64,000 nucleotides of DNA, from the NCBI RefSeq assembly GCF_037392515.1, contig NC_090280.1:22821118-22885117 (forward strand), written 5' to 3'. Both the position numbers and the translations under genes were made by a program. The stretch is from Haliotis asinina. Taxonomy: Eukaryota; Mollusca; Gastropoda; Lepetellida; Haliotidae. Below are positions 1-11,571 of the stretch, in pieces (position 1 is the stretch's first letter; each line of letters opens with the position of its first letter). Below the pieces are notes generated by a model that did not search any database, had not been told where the DNA came from, and was given only the letters and a program-made list of their open reading frames with translations.

Positions 1-59
1 AATTAATCAACCTCTCTGAGCTACCCGTGATCTGAATTCAACATGACTGTATAGGTAAC

Positions 60-720
60 TGGCAGAAAAGCGCGAGATTGCGAGATTGCGAGATTGCGAG
101 ATTGCGAGATCGCGAGATTTGTCAAGTGTCGCAATCTCGCGTTCTCACGTCCTCGCGTTCTCGTGTTTTTGAAAATGGCTATCTAGAACTGTATATGCAA
201 TTGGTACAAAAGCACGAGAACGCGACATTGCGAGATCGCGAGATCTCGTGTTCTCGCGTTCTCGTGTTTTTGAAAATGGGTATCTAGAACTGTATAGGCA
301 ATTGGTACAAAAGCACGAGAACGCGACATTGCGAGATCGCGAGATTTGTCAAGTGTCGCAATCTCGTGTTCTCGCGTTCTCGTGTTTTTGAAAATGGCTA
401 TCTAGAACTGTATAATTTTATGCAATTGGTTCAAAAGCACGAGAATGCAAGATCGCGAGATTTTTCAATTGTCGCAATTTCGCGTTCTCGTGTTTTTGCT
501 AATGATTACATAGAACTGAATAGGTAAATGAAACCAAAACTACGAGAACGCGATATTGCGAGATCGCGAGATTTGTCAAGTGTCGCCATCTCGCGTTCTC
601 GTGTTTTTGAAATCACAGTCTAGTACTATATTGGCACTTGGAACAAAAACACGAGAACGCGAGATCGCTAGATTTCTTAAAAATCGCAATGTCGCGTTCT
701 CGTGTTTTTGAAAATCGCTA
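60..720. repeat. Palindromic ~100-118-bp satellite array
   Basis: About six degenerate tandem monomers. Each carries CACGAGAACGCGA and its complement TCGCGTTCTCGTG around a GCGAGATCGCGAGAT core, separated by a spacer containing ATCTAGAACTGTATA. Spacer starts at 181, 282 and 400 give steps of 101 and 118 bp. Every monomer can fold into a long hairpin. No coding potential; short reading frames here are by-products of the repeat. Confidence 0.85.
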
Positions 721-1727
721 CAATGCCATGGAAAAATATCTACTGCGCCAGTTGATGGTTAAAGTATGGATTGATAAGATGAAATCTATTTAACTTGATA
801 TTTCCATCTTCATTGTGATGGTAACAAATGAAACATTTGAAGTTTAACTATCTGCCAGTGGGAACATTGTGAGGACTGAAAAGTAACGAAGTCAATGTAC
901 ATCTTTAGACTTATATAATAATATATAATCCTAATATATATATATATATATATAATCCTAATTAGTTTTGTTATCATATTATTTCGCGTTTTGAAACTTA
1001 ATAAGAAGCGTCATCATATACGTATAGTGCATATATAACATTGTACATGTGGTAATATCTAGACATTTTATAGATTGGCAACCTGAATCATATTTCACAC
1101 ACACGCCTTAAGTGCGATCTAGTGTATGTTGAATCATTACCAAACTGAAAAATTAGTCTCATCGATCAGTTCAGACAATGATCTACAGCTCGTCCAATCC
1201 GATTTTTTTTCGTGTGAAAGTGAAAAGAGACAATGCAAACATCTATTGTTACACGAAATTCCAATTCCTTCTTTCATAAGCAAATGGTATTTACAAATTA
1301 ATTTCAATTTTAAAGATTTTAAAAAGTCGTATTTCTATATTTAATATCGAGGTTTAGGCAGCATGGCGTTAACTGAGACGTCACAGACTGCCACTGTTTG
1401 AAGTTAAGGGGTTTGGTGGCAAATGTAAGCGGGCGGAGCAGAAAAAAAATCCCCAGCAAAGCCCGGAGAGATTTTCACGACTCAAAGGGGTTACATATGC
1501 TACCAAAACCGAGGAGGAGTATTTTATCCAAATTTGAACAGTCATGAATGTAAAACACAAATACTAGTTTGTATTAATTCAGATTTGTGCAATTTTTCTT
1601 GTGTGAACACTATATTGATGGAACAGCCCTCAAATGATGGATCAGCCTGGCATTCAAAACCTTGTCTTGCACGTTCATAACACGTGCTAAACGTGCCCTG
1701 CACGTGCGGCTGCTCATTCTTCTCTGG
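721..1727. other. Unique AT-rich spacer, no gene seen
   Basis: No recognisable gene or element. There is a short (TA)n run at about 936-953. Reading frames are short and lack domain signatures. Confidence 0.6.
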
Positions 1728-2010
1728 TATCCTTCGTAGTCTAGTGGATAAAACCTCCACGCAAGAGAGCGAACGGTTGCGGATTCCAAACCAGTTACCA
1801 GCTGTATTTTGGAGTGTGTGAGTGAGTATAGTTTTACGCCGCACTCACCAATATTCCAGCTATTTGGAAGCGGTCTGCAAATAATCGAGTCTGGACCAGA
1901 CAATCTAATGAGCAACAACATGAGCAGAGATCTGTCCAACTGGGAACCGATGACATGTGTCAACCAAGTCAGCGAGCCTGACTACCTGATCCCCTGTATT
2001 TTGAAAGTTT
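1728..2010 (+). mobile_element. SINE copy with tRNA-like head and ~260-bp family body
   Basis: A tRNA-like head (GTAGTCTAGTGGATAAAAC at about 1735 resembles an A box) runs into the common body of this genome: TTTTACGCCGCACTCACCAA, then ATCGAGTCTGGACCAGACAA, then GATGACATGTGTCAACCAAG. The copy is truncated before the CCCGGGACCTTCACGGG end seen in other members. Whether head and body are one element or two adjacent insertions is uncertain. Confidence 0.6.
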
Positions 2011-2175
2011 TCAGTAATGTAATATTTTGTGATAGCTGTATCAGTCATAAAAAGCATGGTCATTCCACCTTTCATTTGGTTAAATAACGACCATTTCCAA
2101 ACCTAAATTATGACATGGTCGAAATGTAACCTGACATGAGATTTCAAAACGTGTTCTTCAAAACCTAGGTTTAGA

Positions 2176-2435
2176 TTGAGTGAGTTTAGTTTTACGCCGC
2201 ACTCAGCAATATTACAGCTATATGGCGGTGGTCTGTAAATAATCGAGTCTGGACCAGACAATCCAGTGATCAACAACATGAGCATCGATCTGCGCAATTG
2301 GGAATCGATGACATGTGACCACCCGATCCCGTTAGTCGCCTCTTACGACCAGTTGAGTCGCCTTTTATGGCAAGCATGGGTTGCCGGAGGCCTATTCTAC
2401 CCCGGGACCTTCACGGGTCCTAGGTTTAGAAATGA
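2176..2435 (+). mobile_element. Dispersed ~260-bp SINE-like repeat, nearly full
   Basis: Runs from GAGTGAGTTTAGTTTTACGC to CCCGGGACCTTCACGGGTCC. The most complete copy in the left flank. Other copies lie at 13580-13817 (minus), 25958-26235, 27573-27777, 31668-31870, 46672-46830 and 53645-53845. Confidence 0.75.
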
Positions 2436-3044
2436 TCAGTGCAACGTCACAGCAGAGCACTACCTGATTACGGAAGAAACCTAGTTTACTGCAGACAAAA
2501 TCGGAGATAGGTTAATAAGAGATCGTTATCAATCTTCATTGCGCTTCTATGAACGTTTTATCACCGCCACTACGTTTCGTTTCGTTTCCTATGCTATCCT
2601 ATTCCCTTGTTTTGTTTTGTTTTTTTCATTAAACGTCCGGCTCTCGCCGTGTCTGTATTGAAGCGTTGGTGTTGTTGTTTACTGGCGCTCGCTATACAAC
2701 TAATAGTGTCCACGTTCTATCACGATCAATTACGCTCCTTTGTGCTACGACACATTCTTCTGCGTTTGGTGTGCTTTCCTATGAATTGTGTCACGCTGCC
2801 AGACAAAATTAATTATTGTGAATTCATGACATAGCTTGAAAATCCTTTGTAATTTGCATAACGAAGTGTATGGTAGTGTATATAAGCCCGCTCCCGTTGA
2901 TAGAATTTCCTATGTACTTCAGAATCCTCAACATGTTCATTATACTTTAACAAACGAAATAGTGAACTTAAGTGTCAAATATAAGTAAAATCATGAAAGT
3001 GTCTGGAAGCTGAGGAAAATATTTACGTCAGTGAGCGATAAAAT
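2436..3044. other. Spacer, no gene seen
   Basis: Nothing recognisable. The 75-codon frame at 2607-2834 is low-complexity and has no homologous second copy in the window. Confidence 0.5.
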
Positions 3045-3185
3045 AATGCTTAAGGTCGTATCGGTTCGCAGCTATTCGCAGCAAGACCGGCAGTTACAGC
3101 AAAATTCACAGACCAGTGAGAATCTCAATAACGTAATATCACATACGGCTATCATTAGTTTGTCTCACAGTCCCTAAAGACGTAT
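3045..3185 (-). repeat. ~150-bp repeat, inverted copy of 11195-11350
   Basis: The sequence from TAATGCTTAAGG to TGTCTCACAGTCCCTAAAGA is the degenerate reverse complement of 11195-11350. Shared blocks include CACAGACCAGTGAG and GTCTCACAGTCCCT. The pair faces each other across about 8 kb that includes the LINE. The family is not recognised. Confidence 0.65.
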
Positions 3186-4180
3186 TTGAGCCCACCCATG
3201 GGAGAGATTTTTAATATCGCTCTCAATTAGCGGAATTAAATAAACATGAGCTGAAATTTGTCAGGATACTTACAGACATACTTTCATTTATTTAGAACCC
3301 CCAAAATATTACTTCGGCTAGGGCCGAGCTCTCAAAGCTTAAATCTAGAACATGGATCTTGAATTGTAGTTAAATCCCTAGATTGGTATCATATCTACAG
3401 ATGTTTACGTAAATATGATTCCAATCTATGGCTTGAAATACACTTGAAGATACATTTGAGAGGTCAAAGATGCTTCTGAAGGAACGTGCCAAGCCGGACA
3501 GAACGCTTGTGATATAGTGTGTCTGTTGAGACTATATAGAAAAGAGTGCTGTGCTTTGAGCAAACTTGTTGGCTCATGCTCTATTAAGTTTTATTTAGGT
3601 AGATATAATTGCATTTTGTCTGTCATGTGTACTAGTAAATTTATGCATTTGCATACTCGCGGGCTAACGGCTTTCGGTTCAATTTATGCTTTTCAGAATA
3701 CAGTGGAAATACATACGATTTTTGTACGTGCGAATGCTTGGTTTGATCCTTTATAACATAGTACAAAATGTTGTGATTTAATATATTTCTTTTAAGACAT
3801 ATTAATAATCATGTCACAGTTGCCCATGGCCACTCTTCTTTAACATAAACGTGCTGATGCAGCATGAGACAATAAAGGTTAATTAGGAAACCCCAAGAGT
3901 TTTAATTAAGGAAAGAAAAGCTGTCAAAACACTGTCACTTCCTGCCCAGGACCCCAGGATGTCACACCCTCACAAGCTAAGAGAAGTAAGGAACCTTCTC
4001 ACACAGCTAGACAACACATAACAACAAGACAGTATCTTTTCTCTGGGACTCTCGGTATGTTATGAATGTTGGTTTTTCATCGTTAACTATACATTTTCAA
4101 CCAAACCATACCTGGAATTCAGATTTCGTTTTAATATTCTGCATTCCAGTTTTAGTAGTACCCGGTGGCCCCATTTAGGC
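3186..4180. other. Spacer, no gene seen
   Basis: AT-rich sequence with scattered short reading frames only. No splice-flanked domain exon recognised on either strand. Confidence 0.5.
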
Positions 4181-4189
4181 CATCCCGCA

Positions 4190-4400
4190 ATCAGGTGTTC
4201 TCGCGTTCTTATGTTTATTGAGATCGGTACATAAAATAGAAGAGTACGGGCAACTCCTGCAAAAGCACGAGATCTGTCAAATGTCGCGATCTCAGAAATC
4301 ATTACCTGGAACTGTATGGGCCATGGACACAAAAGCACGTGAACGCGAGACTGCGAGATATAACTGATGCAAACTCTTGTCAGTTTCAAGTCCTGCTTTG
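4190..4400. repeat. Dispersed degenerate copy of the left-edge satellite
   Basis: Contains TTCTCGCGTTCTTATGTTTA, AAAAGCACGAGATCTGTCAA and CACGTGAACGCGAGACTGCG, the same blocks as the 60-720 array, about 3.5 kb away. Roughly one and a half monomers, more diverged. Confidence 0.7.
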
Positions 4401-4769
4401 TACTTGGACGAATGACAGATTCCAGCCACGCAGTAGTTTACCATCTCTAATGACATGATTTTTGATTGGATCGAGCGCAAATTCAGAGAATTCATGTATT
4501 TTCCAAACCCAACATCTCTATATACATTCTTCATGGATAACGACTTGTTTTAGTGTGTATGATTTTGTTTGACAACATTATATGAATCCATACTGAAACG
4601 ACGCATCAAGTACACAAAAAGAAGTTGTTATCCATAAAGAATCTTACTTTCTTGTGACTCGCTATACTTCTAAAATGCCCATCAAACAGATCATCTGTCT
4701 GTACACACAATGAACCCTCAGCATATCAGCAAATGAAACAGCCAGTCTTTCAATATCTTTCAATAGTTT

Positions 4770-5165
4770 ATTTATTTCAATACTGAAAGGCCTCAGGCCT
4801 ATAGTATAAAACACACATCATACTACTCATGATATAAAGTAGTATAATATCATGGAGTCATATCATACCATATAATGCTGTATCACGTCATATTAGATCA
4901 TATGATATCAGATGGTACCATGTCATGTCATGTCGTATCATATATGTTCTCACATCGGAAATAGTATCATACCATATCATAATACATCATATCATCGTCT
5001 CACGTCATATCCTATATATCATATGTCAAAGATCAGCTTGTACATCATATATAATGGCATATCAAATCATATACATGACATTTTAGCAAATGTAATATAG
5101 TATCATGCTAAATCACTCACTTCTCGATATCACACATATCTTTATATCATTTGTAGGGCGCACTC
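4770..5165. repeat. CATAT/ATCAT-rich simple-sequence tract
   Basis: Long imperfect run of ATCATATCATAC-type words with no coding potential. It abuts the 3' end of the minus-strand LINE and may have grown from that element's tail. Confidence 0.6.
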
Positions 5166-8100
5166 CATATACATATCATTTATAGAAGAATTGTCTGGAT
5201 AGCATAGCTTTGTGAATAAAAATTGCAATATTTTGGATTACCTTTTCATTTGAACACGTCAACAGTGAAGAGAATTTGGCAATCGATGGATGTACAAAAT
5301 AGTATTCTTTCATATATTTTCTACGTAGTGTATCAAATGCTGGACAGACAAGAAGGAAATGATATTCGTCTTCTATTGCATTGTTAGTGCAACATTTACA
5401 TAGTCTATCTTCTCTTTTTATATTCATAAATCTCCCCTTTTCAATCAATAAATCATGGGATGAGCAACGAAAACGTGATAATGCTGTTCTGAATTTCTTA
5501 ACATTTACACATGATAGATAACCTTCAGTATAAATGTGGGTTTTTAGTGTTGAGTAATACTTACACTTTGTTGATAATGAAACAATTCCCAACCACTTTT
5601 GTTGATATATGTCTTTTAATCTTTGTGTGAATGTGTTTAAAAACAGTGATGGGGCGAACACTTTTTGATCATACCATAGGTTATGGAATCCAGTTGAGAA
5701 GAGTAGGTTTTTTACTTCTGATACCCAGTTCTGCTTACCGTTTTCATGCAACAATAACATCATTTCATAACATTTTTTGGGTAAACGGTGTGATGACATG
5801 TTTAATAACTTTATCCAATATTTGATCACTCTAGTTTGCTGGAATATGTGGAGGGGAAACCTGCCACATTCTCCATATACCATAACGTCTGGTGTGCTCA
5901 TCTTTACTCCGAGAAATGTTTTACAAGCAAATAGGTGAACTTTTTCTATACAATCAAAGTATTTCAAGCCCCAAATTTCGGCACCATAAAGTAAAATCGG
6001 ACTGATTTTGGTGTCAAATATTCTAAAAAAGGATGCTAGATTTATATCTCCTAATACTCTCAGGTTTCTTAATATACCGATTAGAGCCTTACGTGCTTGC
6101 ACAGATGCGTATTTTGTGTGTGTCGACCATGACAGAATGTTTGTAAAATATACTCCAAGGTATTTGTATGATGTAGTTCTTTCTACGACATTACCCTTAT
6201 AATACCATATTTCCTTTTTCGATAGTTTACCTCCTTTCTTGAATGCAATTATTTTTGTTTTATTCATGTTTACACTTAGACAATAATTTTGGCAATAGGT
6301 TTCTAATTCGTTTATCTGCTTCTGTAGGCCGTTTATAGTGCTAGAAATGAGAACAATGTCATCTGCAAATAATAAGAGGAAAAGATAGAACATATCGGGA
6401 TGCAACTGGATACCATGTGAGCAATTTCGCTCAATCTGTACCGCTAGCTCGTTTATGAAAAAAGAGAACAGGAACGGGCTGAGTACGCATCCTTGCCTAA
6501 CTCCAATGTTTACATCGAATGTTGCAGACACCTCGGTGTTGTTTCTAACACAGGCTTTCACATTTTGATATATATCACTTAATAACTTACTCATTTTGGG
6601 GCTAAGTCCATTCATGTTAAATAATGACCAAAGTTTATGTCTTTGGACAGAATCAAATGCCTTAGAAAAATCAACAAACATTGCATATAGCTTACCACTC
6701 TGTGTATTCAAATATCTCTGGATCACACTCTGTAGTATAAACATGTTATCGGTTGTTGTGTAACCCTTTCTAAATCCTGCCTGGGCTTCATTTATTTTGT
6801 CCATTGATTCACCCCAAAAAATTAGTCTTTGGTTAACAATCGATGTGAACACTTTACTGAATATGCTCAGCAATGTGATTCCTCTGTAGTTATCTACTTT
6901 ATTTAAATTTCCTTGCTTATGTATAGGCACTATTATCCCAACCGACCAGGCTGTAGGAAAGGTCCCTTTTTCTAATATCAGATTAAAAATCAATTCTAAA
7001 TACGGTAGAAGAAGATCAGCAGAGTGTTTAAAGAATTCTGGAATTACATCATCTATTCCCGGGGATTTGTTAACTTTAAGGTTATTGATACTTTCTAGAA
7101 TCTCTTGTCTCGATATAGGAGAGTCAAGTATATCTTTTGAAACGTCACTGGTTGGGTTAGAGTCTTCTGGCCCACCTTCATTACTTTTTGTGTCTTCCTC
7201 GCTACCCGTATTTTGACATGCAAATAGGTCTCTAAAGTGGTGGAACCATTCCTGGGTTTGGATATCATTATAAGAATCCTTTTTCTTATTTAGGGATTTA
7301 AGTTCCTGCCAAAATCGTTTTGAGTCATTTATATTTTCTTCTATTATTTTTTGCTTATTGTTATAAAATGAAGTACGTTTATATTTGCAGAGGGCATTAT
7401 ATTTATTTCTTAACAGGTTATACTGTATCAATGAGCATTTATCTTTATCTTTCCTGAACCTATTCAAAGATTTACAGCGTTCAGCTTTGAGTTTTCTGCA
7501 TTCATCGTCAAACCATTCGTTCAGATCATTTCTCGTACTTCTACACTTTCTTTTCATATCTGACGCTGCCAGGCAAAGGGCATCTACTATAAGATTAACG
7601 CTAGTGTCTATACATGTGAATGCACTGTCCACAGATTTATCTAAAATATCTTGCACAGGGTCCGAGAGAATGTTCTCTCTGAAGGAGTCAAGCTTGTTAT
7701 GATCCCAAACAAATCTATAAGTATTCTTACAACCAGATTTCGTACGCGACGATTTCACATGAAGCGTACGTAACTTCATAGTGAGCGGAAGATGCGTTGA
7801 CTCGGGTCGAGACGTTATCTCAAAATCAGATACATATTCAAACAACGGTGCAGATGATATAATATAATCGACGACGCTTGCGCCGTTATTGCCAATGAAA
7901 GTGAAATCTCCAACTTTAGTGTCAGACCCACATCGCCCGTTCATTATGTGTATGTTAATTACTGCACAGAGATCCAGAAAACATTTTCCAAAGTTGTTTA
8001 TTATCTTATCGGCAGAGTAACGCACTTGGTTGAAATTATCACATATAAAGTCTAGGAATGCAAAGTTTTGATTTTCAACTTGTTCAAGTATATCGTCTTC

Positions 8101-8640
8101 GACAAAATCTGCATCTGTACCTGTCCGTGCGTTAAAATCTCCACCGCATAAGATCAAAACATCTTCGGGGATGTCACTAAGTATTTGCAGTAGACTATCT
8201 TGGAAAATACTAATACCATTTTTACATGATAACACAGGTCTGTTGTACCAGGTAGATGATTCTGGGTGTACATAGACACAGGCATATAGAATATTCTCAT
8301 CCAGACCAAACATCTTTTTGTCAAACATAATAAATATGGAATTTTCAGTGATTTTCGACCACAGTAAAAAACTTCTCAAACTCTTTTTTTATCAAGACAA
8401 ATATTCCACCAGATAATCTACCGCATTTAGCAATTCGTTCAGCATGTTTGCTTATCGAAACGTAGTTTGAAAATACATCTTGTATATACAGATCATCTAC
8501 CCAAGTCTCAGTTAAACCTATTACATCAAAACTCTGTAAGTAATTTATAAAGTCGGATTCAGAAAGTTTATGGAAAATTCCTGAAATGTTCCAAAATATA
8601 AAATGGATGTCTTTATCTGACCCATTTGTGTTTGATCACA
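5150..8640 (-). mobile_element. Non-LTR retrotransposon (LINE), APE + RT type, 5'-truncated
   Basis: One LINE on the minus strand. The main frame (8379-5176) carries the end of an apurinic endonuclease domain, a complete reverse transcriptase and a C-terminal Cys/His finger. The start of the endonuclease lies in another frame (about 8625-8380: FWNISG near the start, then GLTETW), so one frameshift, near the A7 tract at about 8385, separates the two. No start codon or ORF1 is visible upstream of 8640. The domain order fits the Jockey superfamily (CR1/L2/Daphne-like); the exact clade is unresolved. Related 3' fragments lie at 14830-15192 (minus) and, on the plus strand, near 16.1, 35.9 and 57.7 kb. 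Confidence 0.85.
5176..8379 (-). CDS. LINE ORF2-like polyprotein: endonuclease / reverse transcriptase / zinc finger
   Basis: Open for 1067 codons. Endonuclease motifs: GGDFNART and STHLPL. Reverse transcriptase blocks in order: NKSPGIDDV, YRGITLLSIFSKVF, QAGFRKGYTT, VDFSKAFDSV, GVRQGCVLSPFLFSFFINEL, the catalytic FADDIVLIS, YKYLGVYF and ILLYGAEIWG. The C-terminus has a CKCC...HFLLVC finger typical of LINE ORF2 proteins. The product would nick target DNA and prime reverse transcription there. The uninterrupted frame suggests a young insertion. It has no ATG at its start because the first endonuclease residues are in a different frame just upstream, so this copy as read probably does not make full-length protein. 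Confidence 0.85.
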   Translation of the reverse strand: MRSFLLWSKITENSIFIMFDKKMFGLDENILYACVYVHPESSTWYNRPVLSCKNGISIFQDSLLQILSDIPEDVLILCGGDFNARTGTDADFVEDDILEQVENQNFAFLDFICDNFNQVRYSADKIINNFGKCFLDLCAVINIHIMNGRCGSDTKVGDFTFIGNNGASVVDYIISSAPLFEYVSDFEITSRPESTHLPLTMKLRTLHVKSSRTKSGCKNTYRFVWDHNKLDSFRENILSDPVQDILDKSVDSAFTCIDTSVNLIVDALCLAASDMKRKCRSTRNDLNEWFDDECRKLKAERCKSLNRFRKDKDKCSLIQYNLLRNKYNALCKYKRTSFYNNKQKIIEENINDSKRFWQELKSLNKKKDSYNDIQTQEWFHHFRDLFACQNTGSEEDTKSNEGGPEDSNPTSDVSKDILDSPISRQEILESINNLKVNKSPGIDDVIPEFFKHSADLLLPYLELIFNLILEKGTFPTAWSVGIIVPIHKQGNLNKVDNYRGITLLSIFSKVFTSIVNQRLIFWGESMDKINEAQAGFRKGYTTTDNMFILQSVIQRYLNTQSGKLYAMFVDFSKAFDSVQRHKLWSLFNMNGLSPKMSKLLSDIYQNVKACVRNNTEVSATFDVNIGVRQGCVLSPFLFSFFINELAVQIERNCSHGIQLHPDMFYLFLLLFADDIVLISSTINGLQKQINELETYCQNYCLSVNMNKTKIIAFKKGGKLSKKEIWYYKGNVVERTTSYKYLGVYFTNILSWSTHTKYASVQARKALIGILRNLRVLGDINLASFFRIFDTKISPILLYGAEIWGLKYFDCIEKVHLFACKTFLGVKMSTPDVMVYGECGRFPLHIFQQTRVIKYWIKLLNMSSHRLPKKCYEMMLLLHENGKQNWVSEVKNLLFSTGFHNLWYDQKVFAPSLFLNTFTQRLKDIYQQKWLGIVSLSTKCKYYSTLKTHIYTEGYLSCVNVKKFRTALSRFRCSSHDLLIEKGRFMNIKREDRLCKCCTNNAIEDEYHFLLVCPAFDTLRRKYMKEYYFVHPSIAKFSSLLTCSNEKVIQNIAIFIHKAMLSRQFFYK

Positions 8641-9945
8641 TTTGTGTCAGAAGCCGTCGTTACTCCTGAGTGCACATTCAGGTGCTAAGACTGGGTTCGG
8701 TCTCCCGAGGACTTCGTTTCGGGGGAAGTAAGTCCAAGTACAACATATTGCACTTTTGAATCGCGATTGTACACTTATAATTTTGTTTATTTCTTTTTTG
8801 TAAAAGCAGCAATGTATATTACATATCATGAATAAGTGATGAATGTGTTTTAATTATGTTTGATTTTTTGGTTGCATGTGACCTTTAATCATTGAACACA
8901 ACAGGTATTAATATGCTTGTAAACCAAATAAAACTCAGCACTCGGAATATCATTTAACAAATTGTAGTAGTTCGTGTTTGGTACTATGTTCTCTATCCTA
9001 TAAGTATGAATACATTTGACCAGTGTATGGCACTTATACGAGGTTATTGCATACGTTGACTGTGCGGATGCTGGATGTGTGGACACAGTCCCGTGTCACC
9101 CACAAGATAGGTTTCGTTGTACAATATTTTTAGTATATTCTAATTCAGCTTAGTATGTAACACGACTTCTGACTGGTCAATGCTATGAATTTCCGACCGT
9201 ATAATCAGCATATACGGCAGCAATTTGAAAACCGATTAACCAAAACCTTTGAATGAATCCCAACACTGTCAGGGTAACGCTGTTTTTTCATATTTTGTAT
9301 ACATTTGCAGAAGCACTAGGTCAGTTAACTCACCTATCCCACAAAAAATGGATGGAAAGACAGCGCAGTATCATAAATTTTGTTGTAAGATCAAACAATT
9401 TACTTGCAACAGGCTGTTCACCCATCATTGTTAGATCATGGAACAAGATTCATGACGTCATTATGGAGTGTCACGTCAACCACTATAACGTCATTTGACT
9501 AAAGAACTGTAACGGTCCGTCGGTAAGGAATCAAAGGACCATTATCATTTACAGCGGTCCGCTCATTTCTGATAACCAGAGGGCGGTTTCATGTTAATTC
9601 CATTTTATTTTAACTGTAACACTATGATTTATTCATCATAGTCAGGCTTAGTCAGTGTGAACATAACAACCGTGCTGAAGGGAACTAATTTGTCTGGTGA
9701 TTGTGTAAGTTCATGGAGTGATATGATTAACCTTTGAGCTAGGGGAACTTTGACCTGATTTAAAAAAATAATTTTGTTTTCACTAAAACCAGCATAAAAC
9801 GAGTTGAATTAGAATTGGGATAATGTACTGTGGTTGACGAATTAGGGACGTAATTAAGTTATATAACCTACGGTACACATCCCCAGTCCGTCAAACTCAG
9901 TACAGTTATCCCCTCTTTTCACCATTAGGCCACATGTTATTTTAA
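8641..9945. other. Spacer, no gene seen
   Basis: No domain or element confidently recognised. 8645-8760 may include the 5' untranslated part of the adjacent LINE. Around 9500-9580 there is a diverged relative of the foldback element at 9946 (blocks GGACCATTATCATTTACAG and GGTCCG). Confidence 0.45.
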
Positions 9946-10076
9946 GGTAACGCTATTTTTCAGGGCATATCATTTGCGAAAGCCCGAGGTCTTTCACAAA
10001 ATGCCCGACGAAGGATCGCAGTTAGAAAGGACCGAGGGATCCTGTAAATGATAATGCCCTGACAATTAGCGTTACC
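9946..10076. mobile_element. Small foldback (MITE-like) element
   Basis: The left end GGTAACGCTATTTTTCAGGG and the right end read in reverse complement (GGTAACGCTAATTGTCAGGG) match over about 30 bp, giving a 131-bp near-palindrome. No target-site duplication is certain. No coding capacity. Confidence 0.65.
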
Positions 10077-11194
10077 GTTATTATAGCTAAAATAAATATA
10101 ATTTTAGTAAAAAAGAACACAAGCAACGCCATCGGTTTAGAAGCATTTACTGCTAACAACAAACGACGAAGATCAATGACACACATTTTACAAATATAGA
10201 CACGACATAGAACAACACAGATGACGTCAGTGCTCAACAACGTTAGCCTTCCAGTCGATATTTTTATTGCTGTATGTTGTAATTTATGGAACGATTGTGA
10301 TGGTTGGCACAAGCAAGAAAGTGCATGATGACACATGTGTATGTGACGAATGTGATCATTATATTGTCAATAATGAGCTCAGGTTCAAACGAGCCGTAGG
10401 TGATTGAACTTCAACTGCTGAGCTACTTATGACGTCACCTAACAACGGGATGGATAATGACCCTCATCAAGCATTTTACAGGCATTAGCAAGCTACATTG
10501 ACCGCTCATTTCCGATAACGTGCGATAATAATTCTATCCATTTCAGCTCTAAAACTCTTTACGCAACGTTCATTTTGTTGATCACTGTAAACATGTAATC
10601 ACGAAAGTGACCTGTGTTATATTGCATGGCGTAATACATGTATACGCCCTCTGTTCATTATGAAGGCATGTTCATCAGATGTGTTTTAATGTTATGTACA
10701 TAGTGTATATTATTGTTATTACAGGGTGTGTTCTTCCCGAAATATATGGAAATAAACAGGTATCTCACACATAACCCCTAGTCTGTGGTTAATAAGACAT
10801 TGGAACTTATGGCTACCACAGGAAAACTAATATTTACGAAACAAATGTATTTCTATTTCTTTGAATGTGGAGACAAAAGATTAATGCAAGGCAGGGTGTT
10901 TTGTAGTCAGGCTGGAGCAGAAGAAAATATATTGATTAATATTTCATGGCCCATAGTGATGAAAATGGTGTCGAGTAAAACATTGGACACGCTCATTTTA
11001 GCCGATTGATACAATTTGGTGTGTTAGAATTTTGCTTGAACGTATATGTTAGCCTGGCATTAACGTTTTGCCTGTGAATATATACATTTTTGATTGTATA
11101 CCCATTTAAACTGAAACTGCGCCCAAGACAGAATAGACCTGAACCCGAGGAAAATCAAGACTTGCTTCATTTAGGGCTAAACCATTGCAGTGAG
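10077..11194. other. Spacer, no gene seen
   Basis: A 74-codon plus-strand frame at 10785-11009 has no recognised domain and no second copy. Nothing else stands out. Confidence 0.45.
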
Positions 11195-11350
11195 GGCTGG
11201 ACAGTAGAGAAAGATAATGTCTTCAGGGACTGTGAGACAGACTAATGCTGGCCTCGTATGATATTACATAATGGAGAAACTCACTGGTCTGTGATTATTT
11301 CTGTGACTGCCGGTGTTGCTGCGACTAGCTGCGAACTGACGCGGCTTTAA
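11195..11350 (+). repeat. ~150-bp repeat, inverted copy of 3045-3185; left edge of receptor cluster
   Basis: Plus-strand counterpart of the repeat at 3045-3185 (AGGGACTGTGAGACAGACTA and CTCACTGGTCTGTGATT). It ends just before the first receptor-cluster homology at about 11.4 kb. Confidence 0.65.
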
Positions 11351-11571
11351 GCATTATTCCATACAATACACACATGAACACACACAATGCACACATGTAC
11401 ACACTCACTGCACACTAACACACACATATTCGGACCCATGTCGCTATATACCAGCATACGATAATTTCCTCCCCTCAGCTTTCACTATTGGCAATAGAAG
11501 GTTAAACAGCTATTCATTCATGTTGGTGATGCATTGCAACAGTCAACCTTTATTCTTCATATACTACTCAC

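Noticed and set aside
60-720. CRISPR-like array
   Set aside because: Repeats are long, palindromic, degenerate and without unique spacers; the context is eukaryotic.
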